Of a DNA stretch of 46,336 nt, positions 35,938 through 42,305 are shown in pieces; position 1 is the first letter of the stretch; the number at the start of each line of letters is the position of its first letter. Location: positions 1 through 46,336 of IMG/VR virus record IMGVR_UViG_3300030451_001926; one strand, given 5' to 3'. Both the position numbers and the translations under genes were made by a program. Source of the stretch: a virus. The notes beneath the pieces are model-generated. The model searched no databases and was not told the origin of the DNA. It worked only from the letters and a program-made list of their open reading frames with translations.

Positions 35938-36497
35938 GCCAAATTAATGTAAATACAATAGCAGAATACGCATCTGGAAATGGTGTAACTGTAGATGGTG
36001 TTGTATTAAAAGACGGTAATGTTCCATCAGGTCTTACAGAAGTAGATGCTTGGCAACTTACAGCAAATATAACTTCTGATGGCGATATAACTTCTAATCT
36101 TCAAAGGATGGTAGGTACTGCTGTAGGTTATAAAGGAACAGGTATGACAGAGAGTTCAGGTGTATTTACATTTCCAAGCACAGGTTTATGGCTTGTTACA
36201 GTTCAACCAAATTTTGAAATTAATAACGACCCATCCTGTGAAATTTCTATACAAGCGACAACAGATAATTTTTCAAGTGTAAATACAAGAGTTGCATCTG
36301 CTGCAATAGGTAACAGAAGTTCTACTGGTGCACATTACTACAATGTTGAAGTATCACAAGTTATTGATGTAACAGATACTTCAAATGTAAAAGTTAAATT
36401 TGCAGCAGGAAGTTTTGCATCAGGTTCTACTGCTTATGGTGGAACAACAGCATCTTATAGTACAAGTTTTAGATTTATTAGATTAGGAGATACATAA
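35934..36497 (+). CDS. Array protein 10: putative adhesin, class II (C1q-like)
   Basis: This 187-aa protein has the array anchor (NTIAEYASGNGVTVDGVVLK) with KDGNV and a C1q-like domain with YKGTGMTESSGVFTFPSTG then LWLVTVQPNFE, and a SFRFIRLGDT end. It is a paralogue of the protein at 33947, with blocks of near-identical DNA in the anchor and in the GTGM..FPxTG part but different loops, a pattern of diversification at one face. It is followed by accessory E. Confidence 0.66.
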   Translation: MSQINVNTIAEYASGNGVTVDGVVLKDGNVPSGLTEVDAWQLTANITSDGDITSNLQRMVGTAVGYKGTGMTESSGVFTFPSTGLWLVTVQPNFEINNDPSCEISIQATTDNFSSVNTRVASAAIGNRSSTGAHYYNVEVSQVIDVTDTSNVKVKFAAGSFASGSTAYGGTTASYSTSFRFIRLGDT

Positions 36498-36802
36498 TGT
36501 TACAGAAAGCATTAGCTCACTTCAATACAGACAAACACCAATGGTATGGTTGGAAAGATATTGCAGATGGCGAAGTATATTCTAACCTAAAGTTAAATGA
36601 TGAAACTGCTGTAATGCCTACTGAGGAAGAAGTAAATGAAAAGATTGCAGAACTTACAGTAATACAAAATAGACAAGATGCTTACGATAGTATTACTGAC
36701 CAATTAGATAAAATGTATCATGACATTACTGCTGGTAAACTTGATGAAACAGGTGAGTGGTATAAAGCTGTTAAAAAAGTCAAAGATGATAATCCAAAAT
36801 GA
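36497..36802 (+). CDS. Array accessory E: acidic fibre-assembly-like protein, 101 aa
   Basis: The N-terminus differs (MLQKALAHFNTDKHQWYGWK), but the remainder follows accessories A and C: PTEEEVNEKIAELTVIQNRQ, SITDQLDKMYHDITAGKLDE and KKVKDDNPK at the end. Start and stop overlap the neighbouring adhesin genes. Probable assembly chaperone for one of them; inferred. Confidence 0.68.
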   Translation: MLQKALAHFNTDKHQWYGWKDIADGEVYSNLKLNDETAVMPTEEEVNEKIAELTVIQNRQDAYDSITDQLDKMYHDITAGKLDETGEWYKAVKKVKDDNPK

Positions 36803-37896
36803 GCGAATTAAAAGTTGATAAAATATCCACTAATGATGGTAATAATGTTGCTTTAGGTAATTCTTTAAAATTAAAGTCATATACTACTTCACAAAAAAAT
36901 GCACTTACTTCTGTTGCTGGAGATATGGTGTATGACACTGATTTAGGTAAGCCACAAATATACAATGGAACACAATGGAATACTTTTGGAGAAGAAGATA
37001 GAGCAATAGATATAGATTTTCTTGTAGTTGCTGGTGGTGCTTCTGGTTATCACTCATACGGTGGTGGTGGAGGAGCAGGAGGTTTTCGTGCATCTTGGAA
37101 TAATGAAACTTCTGGTCGTGGTGCAAGCTCTGAAACTGCACATATCTTAGCTGCTGGTCAAAGCTATGAAGTATCAGTAGGCGGTGGAGGCTCTGGTAAT
37201 GGTGGTACAGGTAATAATAGTTCTTTTGCAGGGATAGAATCAACTAGAGGTGGTGCAGCAGACAGTAATGCTGGTAATGATGGAGGCTGTGGCGGTGGTG
37301 GTCGTTGGGCTAGTAATTCTGGAGGCTCTGGAACAACAGGTCAAGGTTATGATGGCGGTGCTGCAAACGGTGCTGCTGCTAATGATGGCTTATCTGGAGG
37401 AGGTGGCGGAGGAGCAGGTGCTGCTGGTGCAACAGCTTCAGCTGGATATGGTAGTAACGGAGGAGCAGGTGCAATTTCATCAATTATAACTACTAGCCAA
37501 GCAACAACTCATAGTGTAGGTGAAGTTTCTGGCTCAGATGTTTATTATTCTGGAGGAGGCGCTGCTGGATTATACAGACCAGACCCACCTTCTACTGGTA
37601 GGAAAGGCTCTGGAGGTTTAGGTGGCGGTGGTAATGGTGGTATCAACTCTGCTGCTGGTAATAATTTATCTCCAGAAAATGGAACTGCTAATACTGGCGG
37701 TGGCGGTGGTGGTCAAGGAAATGCTCAATCAAGTGCAGGTAATGGTGGCTCTGGAGTTGTAATACTTAAATGGCTTACAGCAGATGCAACATTAGGTGCA
37801 ACAAGAACAGGTTTAACAGATACTGGGGTACAAACTGATGGAGATTATAGTTATATAGTTTTTACAGCAGGTACAGGGAATATTACATTTACTTAG
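36799..37896 (+). CDS. Array protein 11: glycine-rich adhesin
   Basis: This 365-aa protein has an anchor variant (MSELKVDKISTNDGNNVALG) followed by LKSYTTSQKNALTSVAGDM and GKPQIYNGTQWNTFGEEDRA, then IDFLVVAGGASGYHSYGGGG, the entry of a glycine-rich domain. Residues 75-330 are packed with GGGG and GGxGG clusters, similar to glycine-sandwich adhesins such as the T-even-type gp38 tip and to glycine-rich domains in marine phage fibres. The C-terminus is a small strand pair (YSYIVFTAGTGNITFT). Such domains fold as polyglycine II sheets with variable receptor-binding loops. Its anchor is repeated in the gene at 38287. Confidence 0.75.
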   Translation: MSELKVDKISTNDGNNVALGNSLKLKSYTTSQKNALTSVAGDMVYDTDLGKPQIYNGTQWNTFGEEDRAIDIDFLVVAGGASGYHSYGGGGGAGGFRASWNNETSGRGASSETAHILAAGQSYEVSVGGGGSGNGGTGNNSSFAGIESTRGGAADSNAGNDGGCGGGGRWASNSGGSGTTGQGYDGGAANGAAANDGLSGGGGGGAGAAGATASAGYGSNGGAGAISSIITTSQATTHSVGEVSGSDVYYSGGGAAGLYRPDPPSTGRKGSGGLGGGGNGGINSAAGNNLSPENGTANTGGGGGGQGNAQSSAGNGGSGVVILKWLTADATLGATRTGLTDTGVQTDGDYSYIVFTAGTGNITFT

Positions 37897-37903
37897 GAGA
37901 AAT

Positions 37904-38287
37904 ATGGCTCATTACGCATTTTTAGATGAAAACAATAAAGTAGTAGAAGTTATTACAGGAAAAGGTGAAGATGATACTGATACCTTACCAGAAGAATTTG
38001 ATAGCTGGGAAGATTGGTATGCAGACTTTAAAGGATTAACTTGTAAAAGAACTTCTTACAACACAAGAGCTAATACACATACTAACGGTGGAACACCATT
38101 TAGAGGGAACTATGCTGGCTTAGGATATACTTATGATGAAGATAATGATGTTTTTATACCACCAAAGCCATACCCAAGCTGGACATTAAATTCTAACTGG
38201 GAGTGGGAAGCACCTGTTGATTATCCAGATAGTGTTAATTTACATTATTGGAACGAAAATCTAGGTGAGTGGGAAGAGATTACATAA
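37904..38287 (+). CDS. Array accessory F: fibre-region protein of a marine phage family
   Basis: This 127-aa protein starts MAHYAFLDENNKVVEVITGK and ends with YPSWTLNSNWEWEAPVDYPD and LGEWEEIT. I recall proteins with this MAHFA.LDE start and YPSW.L end near fibre genes of cyanophages and other marine phages; their role is not established. GGAGAAAT precedes the ATG as ribosome site. Its last bases overlap the next ATG. Confidence 0.65.
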   Translation: MAHYAFLDENNKVVEVITGKGEDDTDTLPEEFDSWEDWYADFKGLTCKRTSYNTRANTHTNGGTPFRGNYAGLGYTYDEDNDVFIPPKPYPSWTLNSNWEWEAPVDYPDSVNLHYWNENLGEWEEIT

Positions 38288-38484
38288 TGTCTACTAGCGA
38301 AGTAAAGTTAAATACATTATCAAAAAGCTCTGGTAATAATATATCTATGGATTGTGCATTAGGTATAAAATCATACACAACTACTCAAAGAGATGCTTTA
38401 ACAAGTGCTGCTGGCGATATTATATTTAATGAAACAACTGGAAAGCCACAATTTTACAATGGTTCTACTTGGAAACAATTTTAA
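38287..38484 (+). CDS. Array protein 12: short anchor-only protein, 65 aa
   Basis: I choose ATG 38287, at the end of accessory F. The sequence MSTSEVKLNTLSKSSGNNIS, IKSYTTTQRDALTSAAGDII and GKPQFYNGSTWKQF matches the first 75 residues of the glycine-rich adhesin at 36799 but stops where the glycine-rich domain would start. It closes the array and may be a truncated adhesin or an anchor awaiting a tip. Confidence 0.66.
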   Translation: MSTSEVKLNTLSKSSGNNISMDCALGIKSYTTTQRDALTSAAGDIIFNETTGKPQFYNGSTWKQF

Positions 38485-38515
38485 TAGCATAATATTTATC
38501 TACAACTTTTCGTGT

Positions 38516-38521
38516 TATAAT
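38516..38521 (+). promoter_or_regulatory. Consensus -10 box after the fibre array
   Basis: A perfect TATAAT lies 8 nt before the ATG at 38530, with no Shine-Dalgarno sequence between. It is in the 45-nt gap that separates the fibre array from the next block. It would start a new, probably leaderless transcript. Confidence 0.5.
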
Positions 38522-38529
38522 ATGTAACT

Positions 38530-38721
38530 ATGGATATACCAATATTCCCAGACGGGACCAAAAGAGAAGATGCTATCAATGAGTTAATTGATGACGAGCA
38601 ATTTAAAGAGACTGTTTTAAAGCAGTTTAATTATATGCGAATCAAAGGAATCAACCTTGTTCAAGACGCAGATGATTTGGTAAATATGTACCTTAAAATC
38701 TGCAAACAGTTTGACGACTAA
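38530..38721 (+). CDS. Hypothetical protein, 63 aa
   Basis: It starts MDIPIFPDGTKREDAINELI and is helical and acidic (NLVQDADDLVNMYLKICKQF). No family recognised. It follows a TATAAT box by 8 nt, and has no ribosome site. Confidence 0.55.
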   Translation: MDIPIFPDGTKREDAINELIDDEQFKETVLKQFNYMRIKGINLVQDADDLVNMYLKICKQFDD

Positions 38722-38762
38722 AAAGAACTCATCTAAAAGCCAATAACCTACAATTAACCTGT

Positions 38763-38768
38763 TATACT
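38763..38768 (+). promoter_or_regulatory. Possible -10 box
   Basis: TATACT at 38763 lies 30 nt before the ATG at 38799, in the 77-nt gap. Unlike the leaderless cases, a clear GGAGG ribosome site (38790-38794) follows. A -35 is not obvious. Confidence 0.3.
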
Positions 38769-38798
38769 GTGTATATATAAGAACGACTTGGAGGTCAA

Positions 38799-39002
38799 AT
38801 GGCAGATAATGTTAAATTAGAGGATATGAATATAGAACAGCTTAGAAACGCTGTTACTTCTCTTATCCAACAACTACAACAATCAGACGCTACTATTCGT
38901 GATTTAGGTGCAAAAGTTGCAAATAAAGAAATCGAAAATTCAAGACTTAGAACAGTTTTAGAAGCTAGTAGACCTGCACCTGCTCCACAAGAAGAAGAAT
39001 AA
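38799..39002 (+). CDS. Small coiled-coil protein, 67 aa
   Basis: It has a helical heptad pattern (LRNAVTSLIQQLQQSDATIR, then VANKEIENSRLRTVLEASR) and a Pro/Glu tail. GGAGG at 38790 is a strong ribosome site. Function not recognised; an oligomerising structural or regulatory protein is possible. Confidence 0.6.
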   Translation: MADNVKLEDMNIEQLRNAVTSLIQQLQQSDATIRDLGAKVANKEIENSRLRTVLEASRPAPAPQEEE

Positions 39003-39006
39003 ACTA

Positions 39007-39237
39007 ATGAGTTTAGAAAATTTCGCTGAAGAAGAACACAGCCAATCTAACAGGGTTGCGTGGAGAGATAGAACACCAGAAAATCGAGAAGCTTGGAAAG
39101 AAGCTTTAGAAGGTATAGACAAAGGTTATCCTATAAGCACTATTGCTAGATGGTTAATGAAAGAAAAAAATTGTCCTTTATCAATTCATACACTTCGTCA
39201 TCAACTTAAAGAAACACACGATGTCAAGTCTGGATGA
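39007..39237 (+). CDS. Small putative HTH protein
   Basis: This 76-aa protein has a helical C-terminal half, GYPISTIARWLMKEKNCPLS then IHTLRHQLKE, that resembles a helix-turn-helix of the kind seen in small phage DNA-binding proteins. It overlaps the metallophosphoesterase gene by 17 nt, so the two are likely made together. DNA binding is inferred. Confidence 0.55.
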   Translation: MSLENFAEEEHSQSNRVAWRDRTPENREAWKEALEGIDKGYPISTIARWLMKEKNCPLSIHTLRHQLKETHDVKSG

Positions 39238-40438
39238 TTATACCAAAGCTGTAAGAAGCGTACAAAACGCCAAAGCTGACAAGAAAGAACACCCTAAAGG
39301 ATGGGAGCCCGGCGTAGTTTTAGACGGAGGTAAAAGTTATGTTGCCTCTGGTCCTGTTAAATCTGAAAAAGAAGCAAGAAAAAAATGGGACGATTATATA
39401 GAGTTACTTGGCTTTCCTGCTGATGAATTTGAAATTATAGAACCTGTTCATGTCAGAACATGGGATATGCAAACATCAGAAGGTGTTCAAAGAATGTTTT
39501 ATTATAAAGCAGATGTCCGCTCTAGGAAACATATTGAAAATGATAAAGATTTTGATAAGCTTGTTGCAGAAATTAAAAAAGCAAAAAAACCTGCTAGAAA
39601 AACAAAAACCAAAGAAAATGGAAGTATGGTAGTTTGTCTTTCAGACTGGCAACTCGGTAAACGAGATGGAGATGGAACAGAGGGTATTATAGCTAGAGCT
39701 ACTCAAATGATTCCGGATGTAATTGATAGAATGAAAGAATTGCGTAAAGCGGGTAATCCAATAAACAAATTATATGTATTTGGATTAGGTGACCTCGTCG
39801 AAGGGTGCGGAGACCATTACGCCATGCAACAGCATCAAATTCAAATAGACCAGCGTCGCCAAGAAATGGTAGCTAGGAGATTAATTATTAAAGCTCTTAT
39901 GGCTTGGTCGCCACATTTTGATAAAATTGTTGTTGCAGCTGTTCCGGGCAATCATGGAGAAAACAGAAAAAATGGTAAAGCATATACTACTTTTGGTGAC
40001 AATATGGATGTATCTGTATTTGACCAAGCACAAGAAGCTTTATCGATGAACAAGATATACAATCATATATCTTTTGTAATACCAGATAATGAGTTATGGC
40101 TTACATTAGATATTGATGGTGTGATTGTAGGATTGGCTCATGGTCATCAATTTCGTACCGGTGGTCGATACTCACATCAAAAAGCAGTAGCTTGGCTATC
40201 CGGACAAGCATTTGGTAAAACAGATATAGGAGATGTAGATATTCTTCTATCTGGTCATTTTCATCATTTGTTTGTTATTAATGAGGGACAAAGAACTCTT
40301 ATGCAAGCTCCTTCTGTTGATGGTGGCTCAGAGTGGTTTGAAAACTTAACTGGTAAAAACTCTTTTTCGGGAGTTTTAACATTTACTGTTAAAAACAAAG
40401 AAAACAAACTTCCGTGGGATAATATGCAAGTATTATGA
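39221..40438 (+). CDS. Calcineurin-like metallophosphoesterase
   Basis: The phosphoesterase motifs are in order in this 405-aa protein: D142 in CLSDWQLGKR, GLGDLVEG (D191), VPGNHGE (N244, H245), GLAHGHQF and LLSGHFHH. They bind two metals and hydrolyse phosphodiesters. The first motif has D-W-Q where D-x-H is usual, so one metal ligand is changed. The N-terminal 130 residues are a separate, basic domain (KSEKEARKKWDDYIELLGFP). Metallophosphoesterases occur in many phages, including actinophages; roles in DNA metabolism or 2',3'-cyclic nucleotide removal are possible. The gene lies between an HTH protein and the lysis genes. Confidence 0.82.
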   Translation: MSSLDDYTKAVRSVQNAKADKKEHPKGWEPGVVLDGGKSYVASGPVKSEKEARKKWDDYIELLGFPADEFEIIEPVHVRTWDMQTSEGVQRMFYYKADVRSRKHIENDKDFDKLVAEIKKAKKPARKTKTKENGSMVVCLSDWQLGKRDGDGTEGIIARATQMIPDVIDRMKELRKAGNPINKLYVFGLGDLVEGCGDHYAMQQHQIQIDQRRQEMVARRLIIKALMAWSPHFDKIVVAAVPGNHGENRKNGKAYTTFGDNMDVSVFDQAQEALSMNKIYNHISFVIPDNELWLTLDIDGVIVGLAHGHQFRTGGRYSHQKAVAWLSGQAFGKTDIGDVDILLSGHFHHLFVINEGQRTLMQAPSVDGGSEWFENLTGKNSFSGVLTFTVKNKENKLPWDNMQVL

Positions 40439-40650
40439 AGGATGTAACACCAGCAGATATGTTTAAAGCAATAAACGATTTAAAAAAAAATATTAGAGAT
40501 TTAACAAATAAATCTGAACTATCTCAAATTAACAGAGATAAAATATGGTCAGAAATAACAGCAATAAAAGGTAAAAGCTCAAGAATAGAGAAACTCATAC
40601 TATTATTAGCAGTAATACAAACTATTACATTAATACTAGGAGTTACATGA
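40435..40650 (+). CDS. Coiled-coil protein with C-terminal membrane helix (XhlA-like)
   Basis: This 71-aa protein has a charged helical part (DMFKAINDLKKNIRDLTNKS) and one C-terminal membrane segment (KLILLLAVIQTITLILGVT). This is the layout of XhlA-type lysis accessories that work with a holin. It overlaps both the metallophosphoesterase and amidase genes by 4 nt (ATGA), which supports a role in lysis. Confidence 0.6.
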   Translation: MKDVTPADMFKAINDLKKNIRDLTNKSELSQINRDKIWSEITAIKGKSSRIEKLILLLAVIQTITLILGVT

Positions 40651-41474
40651 GTTTTTATTTAGTAGAAAACGAAAACCCAAATGCTAAAGTGCGTGGTAAC
40701 GGCAAAAAAGGTCAATACTATTCATCACGCTCAAAACCAATACAAGGTATCGTAGTTCATACCGCAGAAGGTGGAACGAAAGCAGTTAACATTGCACGAT
40801 ATCTTTCAACTACTGACAGAACAGCTTCTGCTCATGTAGTAATTGATGATAAAGAGATAGTGGACTTAGTGCCGGATGAATACACAGCATTTCATTGCAG
40901 GGGGTCAAACAGTAAATCCCTTGGGTTAGAGATTGCCTACTTTGCTGATAAATGGGGCGAGGACCCTGTTTATGAAGAAGCAGTAATCGCCCTATCAGCG
41001 AGTTGGTGTGCAGAAAAAGCAGAACTGTACGATATACCGATGGAGAGAGTTACAAAAGAAGAGTGGGATGCTGGAAAGAAAGGGTTTATTTCTCATGCGG
41101 AATGTGACCCTGCAAGAAGAACTGACCCCGGTGCAAATTTTGATTGGGATAAATTCTTTTCTTACATGAAAGGAATGGTTGTCGATGACCACGATACTGA
41201 ATATGAAGTGGTAAAAGAAGAAACAAAAATTTATGATTTTTCTCAAGTGCCAGCATGGCCGGGAAGAGTGTTTAAGAGAAATGCTCCTCTCATAAGAGGA
41301 AGAGATGTCGAACAATGGCAAAATGCTGTTGGTGGACTAAGTGGGGATGGAGTTTATGGTGGTAGGTCTGAACAGGCTTGCATAAAATTCCAAAAAGAAC
41401 ATGATTTGAAAGCTGACGGTGTAGTTGGCAAGATAACATGGGATACTACATTCGCATATCAAAAAGATAGTTAG
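40647..41474 (+). CDS. Endolysin: N-acetylmuramoyl-L-alanine amidase with PG-binding domain
   Basis: Residues 30-175 of this 275-aa protein form an Amidase_2/PGRP-type domain, with zinc ligands H38 (IVVHTAEGG), H150 (ISHAECDP) and D160 (RRTDPG). H63 and the Y/E pattern (SLGLEIAYFA) also fit. Residues 215-275 form a PG_binding_1 domain (DVEQWQNAVGGLSGDGVYGG and GVVGKITWDTT). It cuts the amide bond between MurNAc and L-Ala to open the cell wall. It has no signal peptide and needs a holin, which is encoded next (41483). Confidence 0.9.
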   Translation: MSFYLVENENPNAKVRGNGKKGQYYSSRSKPIQGIVVHTAEGGTKAVNIARYLSTTDRTASAHVVIDDKEIVDLVPDEYTAFHCRGSNSKSLGLEIAYFADKWGEDPVYEEAVIALSASWCAEKAELYDIPMERVTKEEWDAGKKGFISHAECDPARRTDPGANFDWDKFFSYMKGMVVDDHDTEYEVVKEETKIYDFSQVPAWPGRVFKRNAPLIRGRDVEQWQNAVGGLSGDGVYGGRSEQACIKFQKEHDLKADGVVGKITWDTTFAYQKDS

Positions 41475-41482
41475 GAGATATT

Positions 41483-41722
41483 TTGGCAAAAGCTAAAAAG
41501 AAATCACTAAAAAATAGTTATTGGAAAGATGTAGCTATTAGAGCCGTTAGAACTGGAGTGCAAGTTTTTGCAGGTGTTCTTATGGCTAATCAAGCAGGAA
41601 TGTTTGAAGCAGATGTTTTGATGGCCGGTATGATTGCCGGAGCATCAGCCCTTGTTGCTGTAATCCAGAACGCACTGGAAGACGCACCATTTGACTTTAT
41701 GTCAAAGATACCAAAGGGTTAA
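41483..41722 (+). CDS. Holin (r1t-like)
   Basis: This 79-aa protein starts at TTG 41483, 6 nt after AGGAG. A basic start (MAKAKKKSLKNSYWKDVAIR) is followed by two hydrophobic segments (TGVQVFAGVLMANQAGMF and MAGMIAGASALVAVIQNAL), in line with r1t-type holins, which often have the W-K-D-x-A-x-R-x-x-R-T pattern. It would form the membrane pores that release the amidase. It lies 8 nt after the amidase gene. Confidence 0.75.
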   Translation: MAKAKKKSLKNSYWKDVAIRAVRTGVQVFAGVLMANQAGMFEADVLMAGMIAGASALVAVIQNALEDAPFDFMSKIPKG

Positions 41723-41724
41723 GT

Positions 41725-41790
41725 TCTCAGAAATGAGAGCACTCGCAAGAGTGCAGGTGTGCGTGGACTTCGGGGCGGTAAAACCGCTCC
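41725..41790 (+). ncRNA. Structured RNA element with three hairpins
   Basis: Three hairpins lie in 66 nt. SL1, 41725-41738, is TCTCA-GAAA-TGAGA. SL2, 41739-41754, directly abuts SL1 and is GCACTC-GCAA-GAGTGC. SL3, 41772-41790, is GGGGCGGT-AAA-ACCGCTCC. SL1 and SL2 have stable GNRA tetraloops. The stretch is GC-rich against the AT-rich background and contains no ORF. No U-tract follows SL3, so it does not look like a simple terminator. It could be a small RNA, an mRNA stability element or a recognition site for a phage protein. Confidence 0.45.
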
Positions 41791-41806
41791 GTTGTCGTTT
41801 CTAAGA

Positions 41807-41812
41807 TAAAAT
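41807..41812 (+). promoter_or_regulatory. Possible -10 box of leaderless promoter
   Basis: TAAAAT lies 6 nt before the ATG at 41819, with no ribosome site. It follows the structured element at 41725-41790. Confidence 0.35.
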
Positions 41813-41818
41813 ATGTAA

Positions 41819-41920
41819 ATGAAGAAAAGAACACATACAATGCCTAAAGAGATTTATCCAAATTTAAATCGTAAACAAAGGCGTGCTTTAGCTGCATTGG
41901 CTGCTGGTAAAAATAGATAA
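41819..41920 (+). CDS. Tiny basic protein, 33 aa
   Basis: The peptide starts MKKRTHTMPKEIYPNLNRKQ and ends in an Ala/Leu helix (RALAALAAGKNR). It is strongly basic. The stop overlaps the ATG of the nuclease gene. The TAAAAT box 6 nt upstream suggests a leaderless start; ATG at 41840 is an alternative start. Function unknown. Confidence 0.5.
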   Translation: MKKRTHTMPKEIYPNLNRKQRRALAALAAGKNR

Positions 41921-42258
41921 TGTTTTACTATAAAGTAGAATTATTAAGAGTAGTAGATGGAGATACTGTAGATGTCAGAATTGATTTGGGTTTTAATGTG
42001 TGGCATAAATGCCGTGTACGACTTATGGGCATTAACGCTCCAGAGTCACGAACAAGAGATAAAGAAGAGAAAAAACGAGGGCTTGCTGCGAAACAGTGGC
42101 TTATTGATAGATTAGAATACAAAGAAGTTGAAATGCAATCTCATGGTACAGGCAAGTATGGTCGTGTGCTTGGAGAACTGTTTGTTGATGGTGTAAACAT
42201 AAATCAACTTATGGTAGAAAAAGGACATGCAGTAGACTACGATGGCGGGTCTCGATAA
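41920..42258 (+). CDS. Staphylococcal nuclease-like (thermonuclease) protein
   Basis: This 112-aa protein has the SNase OB-fold motifs: VVDGDTVDVRID (D13, D15), RVRLMGINAPESR (R34, E42) and GKYGRVLGELFVDG (R82), matching the catalytic Asp, Arg, Glu and Arg of the family. It ends with HAVDYDGGSR. It hydrolyses DNA and RNA with calcium. No signal peptide is seen, so it acts in the cell unless released at lysis. A role in host DNA breakdown is plausible. TAATG overlap with the tiny basic protein. Confidence 0.85.
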   Translation: MFYYKVELLRVVDGDTVDVRIDLGFNVWHKCRVRLMGINAPESRTRDKEEKKRGLAAKQWLIDRLEYKEVEMQSHGTGKYGRVLGELFVDGVNINQLMVEKGHAVDYDGGSR

Positions 42259-42278
42259 CAATCTTAAAACTTTTATGA

Positions 42279-42284
42279 TATAAT
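42279..42284 (+). promoter_or_regulatory. Consensus -10 box before secreted protein gene
   Basis: A perfect TATAAT stands 20 nt after the nuclease stop. An AGGAG ribosome site (42296-42300) follows 11 nt after it, so the mRNA would have a very short 5' leader ending at a non-standard start codon near 42306. Confidence 0.5.
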
Positions 42285-42305
42285 AGCCCTTGCACAGGAG
42301 CGAAT

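Noticed and set aside
31535-38484. Diversity-generating retroelement for the adhesin array
   Set aside because: No reverse transcriptase, no template/variable repeat pair and no adenine-biased differences were seen.
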